A stretch of DNA of 64,000 nucleotides from Salirhabdus sp. Marseille-P4669 (GTDB lineage: Bacteria > Bacillota > Bacilli > Bacillales > Alkalibacillaceae). The position numbers and the translations under genes are program-made. The stretch lies in the NCBI RefSeq assembly GCF_900240405.1, contig NZ_OEQK01000007.1, forward strand, positions 186,001-250,000, written 5' to 3'. This document shows, piece after piece, positions 35,947 through 44,579 of the stretch. Every line of letters begins with the position of its first letter. The first letter of the stretch is position 1. A model generated the notes under the pieces. It had not been told where the DNA came from. It was given only the letters and a program-made list of their open reading frames with translations, and made no database searches.

Positions 35947-36143
35947 CGTTCCAATGTATAGCTTAAAAGGAAGGAGTAATAAATGAAAAAACGTAACGCT
36001 GAAACACTGAAATTGTAATGAATTTTCTGAAATGTAAGTTTATTTTAGCACGACGAAAACAGTAAAGTCAAATAATTATTCAAAAAAATGAATGGAAAAC
36101 CAAAAATATGCAGTTGGATAAGTAGTGTGTTTTCATTGTAAAT

Positions 36144-36164
36144 ATTATATTGTAAGCGTTTTCT
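36144..36164 (-). promoter_or_regulatory. Candidate gltB promoter with cre-like site
   Basis: A TATAAT box on the minus strand (36149-36144) lies directly beside TGTAAGCGTTTTCT (36151-36164), close to the CcpA cre consensus TGWAANCGNTNWCA with one end mismatch. The -35 is poor. The site is placed to repress transcription toward gltB. Confidence 0.35.
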
Positions 36165-36305
36165 TGAAAAGTTTAAATTTTTTTTGAAGTAAAAGGATTG
36201 TTGTTAATGCATAAATTATGTATAAAAGTGTATATGTATATAACTTATCCATTAAAAACGGTTAAAAGGAAACATCTAAAGGGTGGATGAAGAATGCCAA
36301 TGCAT

Positions 36306-36339
36306 AAAAAAGAGGTGCCAATCCTTTAGACTGACACCT
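36306..36339 (-). terminator. Terminator of gsaB
   Basis: AGGTG(T)CA and TG(G)CACCT form a stem on the minus strand followed by TTTTTT, seven bases beyond the gsaB stop. Confidence 0.85.
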
Positions 36340-36345
36340 ACAGGC

Positions 36346-37641
36346 TTATCCTTTTGCCATTTCACCAAATGCATAATCAACTGCTTTTAACGTTACCTCT
36401 ACATCTTCCTCTGTATGTTCCGTAGTTAAGAACCACGCCTCATATTTAGAAGGTGCAAGGTTAATACCTTGGTGTAGCATAAGCTTAAAGAACTTTGCAA
36501 ATTGCTCGCCATCGGTTGCTTCGGCTTGCTCGTAGTTAACTACCTTTTGATCGGTGAAGTAAATCGTGAAGGCACCTTTTAAGCGATTTATGGTGATTGG
36601 AACACCATGTTTTTCAGCACTTGCTAAAATCCCTTTTTCCAATTGCTCACCCAGTTTATCTAACTTTTCATACACGCCCTCTTGTTGAAGTACTTCTAGA
36701 CAAGCAATCCCAGCAGACATGGAGGCAGGGTTTCCAGCCATCGTACCAGCTTGATACGCTGGACCGAGTGGGGCAACAGTTTCCATAATTTCTACGCGGC
36801 CACCGTAAGCACCGATTGGAAGCCCACCACCAATAATTTTTCCAAGTGCGGTCATGTCTGGCTCAACACCTACAATGCCCTGTGCACTCCCATACGTAAA
36901 TCGGAATGCTGTAATGACCTCATCAAAAATAAGCAGTGCTCCTGCAGCATGTGTTAGACGTTTTACTTGCTCTAAAAAGCCTGGCTTTGGTTCTACAATA
37001 CCGAAGTTTCCTACAATCGGCTCTACTAGAACTGCCGCAATTTGATCACCCCATTTAAGCAGTGCTTCTTTAAAAGGCTCTACTTCGTTAAATGGCACCG
37101 TGATAACCTCTTGGGCGATCGATTGTGGTACACCGGCAGAGTCTGGAGTTCCTAACGTAGAAGGACCAGATCCTGCTGCAACAAGCACTAAATCAGAGTG
37201 CCCATGATAACAGCCGGCAAACTTGATGATCTTCGTACGATTCGTATATGCACGTGCAACCCGAATTGTTGTCATGACAGCTTCCGTACCCGAGTTGACG
37301 AAACGGACCTTATCCATGGAAGGAATAGCATCCTTTAACATTTTGGCAAATTTATTTTCGAATGCAGTTGGAGTTCCATAAAGTGTTCCGTTTGCTGCAG
37401 CCGTTGCAATCGCATCGGTAATATGTGGGTGGGCATGCCCGGTAATAATCGGACCGTATGCAGCTAAATAATCAATATATTTATTTCCATCGACATCCCA
37501 AAAGTAGGCGCCTTGCCCTTTTTCCATAAACACTGGTGCACCGCCGCCAACAGCTTTATATGCACGTGATGGGGAATTGACACCACCTACAATATGTTCT
37601 TGGGCTTCTTCATATAGTTTTTCTGAGTTCGTAAAATTCAC
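36346..37641 (-). CDS. gsaB: Glutamate-1-semialdehyde 2,1-aminomutase (GsaB)
   Basis: This 431-residue PLP-dependent enzyme makes 5-aminolevulinate from glutamate-1-semialdehyde for heme and corrin synthesis. Start [28 protein letters not shown] is diagnostic for HemL/GsaB. Other motifs are [18 protein letters not shown], the [10 protein letters not shown] aldimine Asp region and the PLP Lys in [18 protein letters not shown]. It initiates at GTG after GGAGGGTT. Position between ygaE and ygaF is as in B. subtilis, although here large insertions flank it; it is likely the second (non-hem-operon) copy. Confidence 0.94.
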   Translation of the reverse strand: MNFTNSEKLYEEAQEHIVGGVNSPSRAYKAVGGGAPVFMEKGQGAYFWDVDGNKYIDYLAAYGPIITGHAHPHITDAIATAAANGTLYGTPTAFENKFAKMLKDAIPSMDKVRFVNSGTEAVMTTIRVARAYTNRTKIIKFAGCYHGHSDLVLVAAGSGPSTLGTPDSAGVPQSIAQEVITVPFNEVEPFKEALLKWGDQIAAVLVEPIVGNFGIVEPKPGFLEQVKRLTHAAGALLIFDEVITAFRFTYGSAQGIVGVEPDMTALGKIIGGGLPIGAYGGRVEIMETVAPLGPAYQAGTMAGNPASMSAGIACLEVLQQEGVYEKLDKLGEQLEKGILASAEKHGVPITINRLKGAFTIYFTDQKVVNYEQAEATDGEQFAKFFKLMLHQGINLAPSKYEAWFLTTEHTEEDVEVTLKAVDYAFGEMAKG

Positions 37642-37754
37642 GATTAACCCTCCATTCTTATGTACGGTCTTATTTTAGCACAATTGGGGATTCATTTAGT
37701 AGCGTTGAGGATTGGGTGAATTTATGTGAAAATTAAGGAAAATGTAATCGAAAT

Positions 37755-37780
37755 GGAACCATTCATATAGTTAGAGAGTC
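37755..37780 (+). promoter_or_regulatory. ECF-type promoter upstream of its own sigma gene
   Basis: GGAACC (37755-37760), a 16-base spacer and AGTC (37777-37780) match the ECF sigma promoter form (GAAAC/GAACC ... CGTC). It lies 24 bases before the sigma-factor start, consistent with autoregulation. Confidence 0.6.
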
Positions 37781-37803
37781 TTAACGGTAAAGGGGGGCTA
37801 AGG

Positions 37804-38337
37804 GTGATAGAAGAACAAGACATATGGTTAGCCCAAAAGGGGGATAAAGCGGCATTTACGCGCCTAATCAAGGAGCATCAGCATTCCATGTACCGTGTTG
37901 CCAAAGGAATATTAAAAAATGATGCGGACTGTGCAGATGCCATTCAGGAAGCCATTATCAAAAGCTATCTCGCTATTCATCAGCTACGAGATTCCCAGGT
38001 TTTCAAGGCTTGGATAACGCGAATTGTCATTAACCAATGCTATGACCTTCTAAAGAAACAACGGAAAATTATTTTAATGGAAGCCGTTGAAATAGAGGAA
38101 AAGATGGATGTGCCAAAGGATTATTACGAGCTATCGGAAGCAATGGATCAATTAAACAAGGAGCACCGCATTGTAGTGACCTTATTTTACTATGAGCAAT
38201 TTTCAGTCGAGGAGATTGCCGAAATTTTAGATGTCAAGGAAGGAACAGTGAAATCGAGATTAAACCGGGCTCGACAAAAGTTAGCCGAGCTGCTCCAGCT
38301 GGATGACGGGAAAAGGGGGGAACATCATGGACTTTGA
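37804..38337 (+). CDS. ECF-type RNA polymerase sigma factor
   Basis: This 177-residue group IV sigma factor carries region 2 (CADAIQEAIIKSYLAIHQLRDSQVFKAWITRIVINQCYD, near residues 46-84) and region 4 helix-turn-helix (YYEQFSVEEIAEILDVKEGTVKSRLNRARQKL, near 128-160). It begins at GTG with a GGGGGG-rich SD. The downstream gene overlaps it by 11 bases and encodes a single-pass membrane protein, the classical sigma/anti-sigma pair. It would respond to an envelope stress. The subfamily (SigV, SigM-like or other) is not resolved. Confidence 0.92.
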   Translation: MIEEQDIWLAQKGDKAAFTRLIKEHQHSMYRVAKGILKNDADCADAIQEAIIKSYLAIHQLRDSQVFKAWITRIVINQCYDLLKKQRKIILMEAVEIEEKMDVPKDYYELSEAMDQLNKEHRIVVTLFYYEQFSVEEIAEILDVKEGTVKSRLNRARQKLAELLQLDDGKRGEHHGL

Positions 38338-39370
38338 TAGAATTGATCAACAGCTGAGGAATCGAGTGGAGCAAGAAACACTAGAGTTACCGAATAGGAT
38401 TGAAAAAACAATTGATTCAACTCTCGAGGAATTACCAGATCAAAGGTTATCAAAACCTCAGCGATTTTCCAAAGGAATGACCTACTGGTTAAGTGGTGTA
38501 GCATGTGCGTTATTTGCGGTGCTTCTTTTTACGTATTTTCAAAATGAAAATCCGCAGTCAGGAACAGTCTCTAGTGAGAATACGTTTATCCATGAACCAT
38601 TTCCTTATGAAAAGGCTATTGATTGGTTGACCTTAAAGACCGATAGCTATTCGTTCCCAGAGGAATATTTTGATGAGGTAAAGATTTGGACTTCCATTCA
38701 ATATGAGGGTCGTTGGTTTGCGATAATTGAGTTTGGAGAGAAGGATATTCCATTTGTTAAGTTAGTAGAGTTTATCGATAAAGGAGATCAATATACGGTA
38801 TCCTTTGCGGCGAAATCTGATTTCACCATTAGTGATAACGAGGAGTACTCCCATTGGTATGACGAAGAAAATGGCATTGGTTTCGGAGCTGTGAATCCTT
38901 ATGGAGACCATAACATCGTCGATTCGGTGAAAATCTATACGAAAGGTAAAGAAATCATTAGTCACGTACATGGGGACGGGTACATTTATATGAGTCCAGA
39001 TAAACCGGAAAAGGTGGAGTTTTTATCTGAGGATCAGGAAGTATTACGAACAATGGAAACCTTTAATTTTGATCCAGTATATCCATTCATCGCTAGAGAT
39101 GCCGGAGAATATTCATTACTCATTGTCGATCAAACAGAAGAAACGGGTGTGCTTACAGGAAGATTGCATGAGCTTGGGATTGATATTAAAACGATCCAGA
39201 GAAGGGGAATGACCGCGGAACAAGCAAATGAAGAGCATCCTTTCTTACAGCTCGAAAAAACACCTGCATTGATTCTTTTTGATGATACGGAAATGGTGTT
39301 GAAGACATATGATCAAGAGGAATTAATTCAATTTTTAAGCAGGAATCCAAATAACAAAGTAAAGCGTTAA
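38327..39370 (+). CDS. Membrane anti-sigma factor (putative)
   Basis: This 347-residue protein has a cytoplasmic N-terminus of about 48 residues rich in Glu/Arg, one membrane helix (about 50-67: YWLSGVACALFAVLLFTYF) and a large extracytoplasmic domain. The ATG at 38327 (AAAGGGGGGAAC upstream) overlaps the sigma stop by 11 bases, implying coupled translation. By arrangement it should hold the sigma factor at the membrane. No zinc-binding HxxxCxxC motif is seen in the N-terminal domain, so it is not a ZAS-type factor. The function assignment rests on context and topology. Confidence 0.75.
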   Translation: MDFDRIDQQLRNRVEQETLELPNRIEKTIDSTLEELPDQRLSKPQRFSKGMTYWLSGVACALFAVLLFTYFQNENPQSGTVSSENTFIHEPFPYEKAIDWLTLKTDSYSFPEEYFDEVKIWTSIQYEGRWFAIIEFGEKDIPFVKLVEFIDKGDQYTVSFAAKSDFTISDNEEYSHWYDEENGIGFGAVNPYGDHNIVDSVKIYTKGKEIISHVHGDGYIYMSPDKPEKVEFLSEDQEVLRTMETFNFDPVYPFIARDAGEYSLLIVDQTEETGVLTGRLHELGIDIKTIQRRGMTAEQANEEHPFLQLEKTPALILFDDTEMVLKTYDQEELIQFLSRNPNNKVKR

Positions 39371-39386
39371 AGGAATAAAATTTTTC

Positions 39387-39416
39387 TTGACACATATACT
39401 AAGGAAGTATTATTAT
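39387..39416 (+). promoter_or_regulatory. Promoter of the trp operon
   Basis: TTGACA (39387-39392) and TATTAT (39411-39416) with an 18-base spacer lie immediately before the first T-box leader. TATTAT can also be read three bases earlier (15-base spacer). Confidence 0.65.
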
Positions 39417-39423
39417 AGTTAAC

Positions 39424-39702
39424 AACTTAAAAGACTCTGAAAAATTGGCGTTGACGAAGAGGAGTAGCTTTTGTGGAAGCGAAAGAGAGCTGGTGGTTGG
39501 TGCGAACCAGTGCGGACATGAGAGTGAATGGACTTCTGAGCCTCCAAACCGAACCGGATAACCATAGTAGGCTTTGGCGAACGTCTCATCGTTACAAGAG
39601 ACAGGTATTGATACGATACCGTAAAGTGAATTGCATGCTGCAATTAATAAAGGTGGTACCACGGGTTCCTCGTCCTTTTTGGATGGGGGACCTTTTTGTA
39701 AT
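39424..39702 (+). ncRNA. T-box leader 1, tryptophan specifier
   Basis: This is a tRNA-sensing riboswitch. It contains the AGTA/GA-rich base of stem I (GACGAAGAGGAGTA), a specifier loop GTGAATGGAC with Trp codon TGG at 39529-39531, the T-box AAGGTGGTACCACGGGTTCC (39650-39669) and an intrinsic terminator, GGTTCCTCGTCC with GGATGGGGGACC followed by TTTTT (39664-39697). Uncharged tRNA-Trp would stabilise the antiterminator and allow transcription into leader 2 and trpE. Confidence 0.9.
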
Positions 39703-39729
39703 TCAATCGAAAAAATCATGGAGTAAGAG

Positions 39730-39997
39730 TAGTAAGATTACCCAGTTGCATAACAGAGAGTTAAGCGAAGGTGAGAGCTTAATATGCGATGGTTTTCTGA
39801 ATGGACTTACGAGAGGCTTCTTGAACGTATAGTAGGGAAGCACGGGTTTCCGCCGTTATCACGGATAGGGTATAAGGAGTGAGCTCCCGTACCCGAAAAA
39901 GTGGGATTAGAGGAGAACTCGAATCCAAATGAGGTGGCACCGCGGTTCCAATCGTCCTCCAATGACAGGATACATCTGTCGTTGGGGGATTTTTTTA
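39730..39997 (+). ncRNA. T-box leader 2, tryptophan specifier
   Basis: A second complete T-box lies in tandem. The specifier loop CTGAATGGAC has Trp codon TGG at 39802-39804, the T-box is AATGAGGTGGCACCGCGGTTCC-like (39928-39949), and the terminator CCTCCAATGACAG with CTGTCGTTGGGGG is followed by TTTTTTT. The start of its stem I is approximate. Two serial T-boxes give a steeper response to tryptophan starvation; the same arrangement is known for trp operons of the B. cereus group. Confidence 0.9.
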
Positions 39998-40021
39998 TGG
40001 ATCCGTAACGTTGTTAACAAG

Positions 40022-40153
40022 AGGCTTGGGACATAACGAAACAGTTTGAATCAGAAGGTGAATCATGAACTAATTTTCCATAGCGGTATTTCCACGCTAG
40101 TCAAAGTTCGGGTTTTCCTTTTTAGAAAAACGTTTGTCCCGTCCTCTTTCATA
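40022..40153. repeat. Imperfect inverted repeat flanking 100 bases before trpE
   Basis: AGAGGCTTGGGACA (40021-40034) and TGTCCCGTCCTCT (about 40136-40148) are imperfect inverted copies bracketing about 100 bases without a gene between T-box 2 and trpE. GGGACATAAC-type ends of this sort recur in intergenic elements of low-GC Gram-positives. I see no other feature in 39998-40173 except the trpE SD. Confidence 0.45.
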
Positions 40154-40173
40154 AATAAGGAGGGATAGTTGAG

Positions 40174-41571
40174 TTGAGCTTAGATGTGACGAGAAGAGAT
40201 GCATTTTTAGTAGAGGAAGTAGAAGGGGATGCTTTTACCCCAATCTCGATTTTTCACCGACTGCAGGGGGAAAAGAAGTTTTTATTGGAGAGCTCGTATA
40301 AGCACGAAAAGTCTGGTAGGTTTTCATTTATTGGCTGTGATCCCTATTTAGAAATGAAAGGTATAGGGGGAAAGTGCATCCTTACAAAGCCTTTTGAAAA
40401 TAAGGTGGAGGAATTGGAAGCAGAGCTCATGGATGTGCTGAAGGAACAAATCGTAAAGGTGGAGGAGACATTTCCGTTTCCCTTTTTTGGAGGTGGAGTT
40501 GGCTATATTGGCTATGATGTCGTCCGGCAATTCGAAACAATTGGTGACATACCCCGAGATGATGTAAACATGCCAGATGCCCATCTCATGTATTACGAAA
40601 AGGTAGTGGTGCTGGATCACCAATTACAGAAAATATACATTGTTCTATCAAACGGGTCTGGAAGGAAGTCGAAGGATGCTTTGCAGAAGGAAATGCAATC
40701 GATTCAAAAGCAGCTTTCCACCCCTTCTAGCCAGGAATTTAGCAACGACAAAATGAAGACAGCATCCTTTGAATCCTACACCACAAAGGAGCATTTCATA
40801 GAAAATGTAAAACGTGCACAGGATCATATTCAAAAAGGAGATATTTTTCAAGTCGTGCTATCTCAGCGTTTACAAGCGAGCTTTGAAGGAGATCCGTTTT
40901 CCTATTATCGGCATTTGCGAAAATCGAATCCATCTCCATATATGTTTTATGTGGATTTTGAGGAATATATCGTACTTGGAGCATCCCCTGAAAGCTTCAC
41001 AAAGGTGCAAGGACAGGAAGTGTACACAAATCCAATCGCAGGTACGAGAAAACGAGGGATAACAGAAAAGGAAGACATACGCCTGGAAAAGGAGCTGCAA
41101 ACCGATGAAAAGGAGCTTGCCGAGCATCGCATGCTTGTGGACTTAGCTCGAAATGACCTAGGGCGTGTTTGTCAGTTTGGCAGTGTAGAGCTTACGAAAT
41201 ATATGGAAGTAGAGCGATTCAAGCATGTGATGCATTTGGTGTCAGAAGTAAAAGGGATATTAAGGGAGCACGAAACGAGTTTACGCGTACTTCGAGCTTG
41301 CCTTCCAGCAGGAACAGTATCTGGTGCTCCGAAGATACGAGCCATGCAGATTATTAATGAGCTCGAGCCATTAAAACGTGGGGTTTATGCAGGAGCAGTT
41401 GGTTATATCAATCGAAATGGGGACCTAGACTTTGGGCTTGCCATTCGGACGATGGTCCTTAAAGGAAATCAAGCCTTTGTTCAGGCTGGTGCAGGAGTCG
41501 TGCTCGATTCGGTGCCAGAGCTCGAATATGAGGAAACCTGGAATAAAGCTAAAGCGCTACTGGGGGTGTAG
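40174..41571 (+). CDS. trpE: Anthranilate synthase component I
   Basis: This 465-residue subunit converts chorismate plus ammonia (from TrpG) to anthranilate, the first step of tryptophan synthesis. The chorismate-binding domain motifs GDIFQVVLSQRLQASF, SPESFTKVQG, NPIAGTRKRG, and ELAEHRMLVDLARNDLGRV are present, ending in FVQAGAGVVLDSVPELEYEET. The feedback LLESS-like motif appears as FLLESSYKHEKSGRFSFIG. It starts at TTG with AAGGAGGG upstream. It is the first gene of trpEGDCFBA. Confidence 0.95.
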   Translation: MSLDVTRRDAFLVEEVEGDAFTPISIFHRLQGEKKFLLESSYKHEKSGRFSFIGCDPYLEMKGIGGKCILTKPFENKVEELEAELMDVLKEQIVKVEETFPFPFFGGGVGYIGYDVVRQFETIGDIPRDDVNMPDAHLMYYEKVVVLDHQLQKIYIVLSNGSGRKSKDALQKEMQSIQKQLSTPSSQEFSNDKMKTASFESYTTKEHFIENVKRAQDHIQKGDIFQVVLSQRLQASFEGDPFSYYRHLRKSNPSPYMFYVDFEEYIVLGASPESFTKVQGQEVYTNPIAGTRKRGITEKEDIRLEKELQTDEKELAEHRMLVDLARNDLGRVCQFGSVELTKYMEVERFKHVMHLVSEVKGILREHETSLRVLRACLPAGTVSGAPKIRAMQIINELEPLKRGVYAGAVGYINRNGDLDFGLAIRTMVLKGNQAFVQAGAGVVLDSVPELEYEETWNKAKALLGV

Positions 41572-41574
41572 AAG

Positions 41575-42198
41575 ATGATTATACTCATCGACAATTACGA
41601 TTCCTTTACGTATAACCTTTACCAATATTTTGGTGAGCTTGGGGAGGAAGTAAAGGTAATCCGTAACGACAAAATCACGATCGAAGAACTAGAAGCAATA
41701 CAGCCAGATGCAATCGTCTTATCCCCAGGACCAGGTCATCCGAAAGACGCGGGGATTTGTATTAGCGTGATAAAGTCCTTTTACAAAAGGATACCGATTC
41801 TCGGAATTTGTCTCGGGCATCAAGCAATTGGAGCCGCTTTTGGTGCATCCATTACAGAAGCAAAAACGATTAAGCATGGAAAGCAATCTAGTATTACCCA
41901 TATGGGAACAGGTCTGTTCGAAGGGCTCCTTATTCCACTAGAGGTCATGCGATATCACTCACTCGTCGTTGATCGGAATACACTTCCGGCAATGTTTGAA
42001 ATTACCGCAACGGCAATGGATGACATGGAAATGATGGGTATCAAGCATAAGGATTATCCCTTATATGGCCTGCAGTTTCATCCGGAATCGATTGGAACGA
42101 TGGAAGGAAAAGCGATTTTGAAAAACTTTCTAAATGGAATTCGAAGGGAGATGCTGTCCAATGAAACGATACTTGCGAAAAATTATGAACGGTACTGA
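41575..42198 (+). CDS. trpG: Anthranilate synthase glutamine amidotransferase component
   Basis: This 207-residue class I glutaminase supplies ammonia to TrpE. N-terminal LIDNYDSFTYNLYQYFGELG, the SPGPGHPKDAG loop, nucleophile Cys in PILGICLGHQAIG and catalytic His-Glu in YGLQFHPESI are all present. The gene sits inside the trp operon, three bases after trpE, unlike B. subtilis, where the shared amidotransferase gene lies in the folate operon. Its 3' end overlaps trpD by 38 bases. Confidence 0.95.
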   Translation: MIILIDNYDSFTYNLYQYFGELGEEVKVIRNDKITIEELEAIQPDAIVLSPGPGHPKDAGICISVIKSFYKRIPILGICLGHQAIGAAFGASITEAKTIKHGKQSSITHMGTGLFEGLLIPLEVMRYHSLVVDRNTLPAMFEITATAMDDMEMMGIKHKDYPLYGLQFHPESIGTMEGKAILKNFLNGIRREMLSNETILAKNYERY

Positions 42199-43192
42199 TT
42201 TAACGATAGAGGAAGCAAAAGCGGCGTCACAGCAATTGTTTGAGCAGGATGTGACAGATAGTGAAATTGCTGCATTTTTAGTAGGATTGACGACAAAAGG
42301 AGAAACAGCAGAGGAGATTGCGGGACTAGTAAGTGTGCTCCGCAATCATGCGATGCCCTTTCAAAAGTCCTATGCGAATGTTTTTGATAATTGTGGCACA
42401 GGTGGGGATGGTGTACAAAGCTTTAATGTTAGTACAACATCGGCATTTGTCTTAGCTGGAGGGGGAGTGAAGGTTGCGAAGCATGGCAATCGAAGTGTAT
42501 CGAGCAAAACAGGTAGTGCAGATGTGCTGGAGCATTTAGGTGTTTCCTTATCCTTTCAAGCCGAGGAAATGAAGGAGATGCTTGACCAGAATGGGGTTAC
42601 ATTTTTATTCGCCCCGCACGTTCATCCAAACCTGAAGCGAATTATGCACGTGAGAAAAGCTCTAAAGGTACCAACCATTTTCAATATGATTGGTCCCTTA
42701 ACAAATCCAGTAAACCTCGATACTCAGCTACTTGGCATTTACCAGCGAGATCGCCTCATGATGATGGCCAGTGTCCTTCATAAGCTAGGAAGGAAGCGGG
42801 CCATTGTAGTAAATGGCGCAGGATACATGGATGAAGCGTCATTAGCTGGTGAAAATCATTTGGTTCTTTTGGATAAGGGAGAGCTCATTCCTTTCACCTT
42901 ACGTCCGGAAGAGGTTGGACTGAATCATTATCCTATTGAGGCAATCCGTGGTGGAGATGCAAAAGAAAATGCAGCGATTTTAGTACGTGTCCTAAATGGC
43001 GAAGCGGGTCCTTATTACGAAACCGTCTTACTAAATGCGGGCCTTGCCTTTTTTGCCCATGGAAGTGTAGAGACAGTAAAAGAAGGTATTGAACTTGCCA
43101 AGGAAAGCATTCATTCCGGGAGGGCACTGGAAAAGCTACACGGCCTTATTGCTTTTCGTCAGGGCGAAAATAGAGGGGTGGCGTTACCATGA
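42161..43192 (+). CDS. trpD: Anthranilate phosphoribosyltransferase
   Basis: This 343-residue enzyme transfers phosphoribose from PRPP to anthranilate. The PRPP loop is NCGTGGDGVQSFNVSTTSAFV near residues 76-96. KHGNRSVSSKTGSADVLEHLG and FNMIGPLTNPVN are family signatures. The ATG at 42161 follows AGGGAG and overlaps the trpG end, indicating coupling. It overlaps trpC by 4 bases. Confidence 0.95.
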   Translation: MKRYLRKIMNGTDLTIEEAKAASQQLFEQDVTDSEIAAFLVGLTTKGETAEEIAGLVSVLRNHAMPFQKSYANVFDNCGTGGDGVQSFNVSTTSAFVLAGGGVKVAKHGNRSVSSKTGSADVLEHLGVSLSFQAEEMKEMLDQNGVTFLFAPHVHPNLKRIMHVRKALKVPTIFNMIGPLTNPVNLDTQLLGIYQRDRLMMMASVLHKLGRKRAIVVNGAGYMDEASLAGENHLVLLDKGELIPFTLRPEEVGLNHYPIEAIRGGDAKENAAILVRVLNGEAGPYYETVLLNAGLAFFAHGSVETVKEGIELAKESIHSGRALEKLHGLIAFRQGENRGVALP

Positions 43193-43968
43193 CCATATTA
43201 GATACGATTTTGAAAGAAAAAGCAAAGGAAATCGAAGCGTTAAAAAAGACAGAGTTCCCACAATCCACTCGGAGAACGAGCCGGTCACTGTTCCACGCTT
43301 TTCAAAAAAGCAAGACGTTACAGGTTATGGCAGAAATTAAGCGGGCATCCCCTTCCAAAGGGGATATTCGCCCGGATGTGAATCCATTAGAGCAAGCGAA
43401 GGCATATGTAGATGCGGGAGCTGGTGCGATTTCAGTTCTAACAGACACGCCATTTTTCAAAGGGTCTATGGAGGATTTAGCAAGTGTAAGGGAAGCTGTG
43501 GATGTTCCGATTTTGTGTAAAGACTTTATTGTAGATACGGTGCAAATCGATAGAGCAAGGGCCTATGGTGCGGACGTCATCCTACTAATCGCGGCAGCAC
43601 TTCCAAAGGATAAGCTACAGCAATTATATGACTACGCCACATTGGCCGAGCTTGAAGTATTGCTGGAGGTTCATAATGAAGCGGAATTAGCGGATGCTCT
43701 AGCTGTTGGGGCAACGATCATTGGGATAAATAATCGAGATTTAAAAACCTTTCAAGTGAGCTTAGAGGTGACGGAGAAATTAGCGGAAAAGCTAGATGTA
43801 AAGGAAAAGCTGCTTATCAGTGAAAGTGGCTTTCGGACAAAAGCAGATGCAGAACGAGCAGCACGTATTGGGGCAAAAGGGATTTTAGTCGGAGAAACGT
43901 TAATGGAGGCGGAGGATATATATGATGTCATTCAAAGCTTTACCGTACCTCTTGGTGAGCGGGTATGA
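43189..43968 (+). CDS. trpC: Indole-3-glycerol phosphate synthase
   Basis: This 259-residue TIM-barrel enzyme closes the indole ring. Catalytic region MAEIKRASPSKGDIRPDVNP (Lys/Glu), SVLTDTPFFKGSMEDL, PILCKDFIVD, GINNRDLKTFQ and LISESGF are all in place. Overlaps of 4 bases with trpD and trpF on either side show tight coupling. Confidence 0.96.
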   Translation: MTILDTILKEKAKEIEALKKTEFPQSTRRTSRSLFHAFQKSKTLQVMAEIKRASPSKGDIRPDVNPLEQAKAYVDAGAGAISVLTDTPFFKGSMEDLASVREAVDVPILCKDFIVDTVQIDRARAYGADVILLIAAALPKDKLQQLYDYATLAELEVLLEVHNEAELADALAVGATIIGINNRDLKTFQVSLEVTEKLAEKLDVKEKLLISESGFRTKADAERAARIGAKGILVGETLMEAEDIYDVIQSFTVPLGERV

Positions 43969-44579
43969 AAGTGAAAATATGTGGCGTGAAAAATAGTGAA
44001 ACAGTGCAGGCCGCGGTGGATGATGGAGCGGACTTTCTCGGGTTCATGTTTGCGAAAAGCAAGCGTCAAATTTCGTTAGAGCAGGCGAAGGAGTTAGCGG
44101 CAACTGTACTAGAGCCTGTGCAAAAGGTTGGTGTGTTTGTGAACCCGACGTTGGAAGAAGTGGAGACGGCAATTAGGGAAGTGAAGCTAGATTTTGTACA
44201 GCTACACGGTGAGGAATCCCCTTCCTTTTGTAGAAATGTCTCCGTTCCAGTAATCAAAGCTTTTTCGATTACATCGAGATTAGACTTAGCGAAAGTGATG
44301 GAATATGAGACGGCTTATTATTTACTAGATAGTGCAGGTGGGAAATATCGAGGTGGAAATGGCAAGGTTTTTGACTGGAGAATACTGGAGGACGTTCAAA
44401 TGGATCGGAGCAGGGTGATGCTAGCAGGTGGCTTAACTCCAGCGAATGTTCAGGAAGCGATTCAAACCGTAAAGCCTGGTGTAGTAGATGTCTCCAGCGG
44501 GGTTGAAACAGCTGGGGAAAAGGATTTGGTGAAACTAAGAGCATTTATCGATGAAGCGAAAGGGAGGATGAAGCAATGA
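43965..44579 (+). CDS. trpF: Phosphoribosylanthranilate isomerase
   Basis: This 204-residue TIM-barrel isomerase has active-site Cys in [12 protein letters not shown] and Asp in [29 protein letters not shown] and VDVSSGVE, the phosphate-binding loops, are present. It overlaps trpC and trpB by 4 bases each. Confidence 0.96.
   Translation: MKVKICGVKNSETVQAAVDDGADFLGFMFAKSKRQISLEQAKELAATVLEPVQKVGVFVNPTLEEVETAIREVKLDFVQLHGEESPSFCRNVSVPVIKAFSITSRLDLAKVMEYETAYYLLDSAGGKYRGGNGKVFDWRILEDVQMDRSRVMLAGGLTPANVQEAIQTVKPGVVDVSSGVETAGEKDLVKLRAFIDEAKGRMKQ

Noticed and set aside
35983..36018. 11-codon ORF with strong SD (AAGGAAGGAG) upstream of gltB, opposite strand
   Set aside because: No downstream gene on that strand, no conserved feature, likely chance.
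39473..39832. 119-codon ORF on the plus strand
   Set aside because: It runs through both T-box leaders; composition follows the structured RNA and it has no SD or family resemblance.
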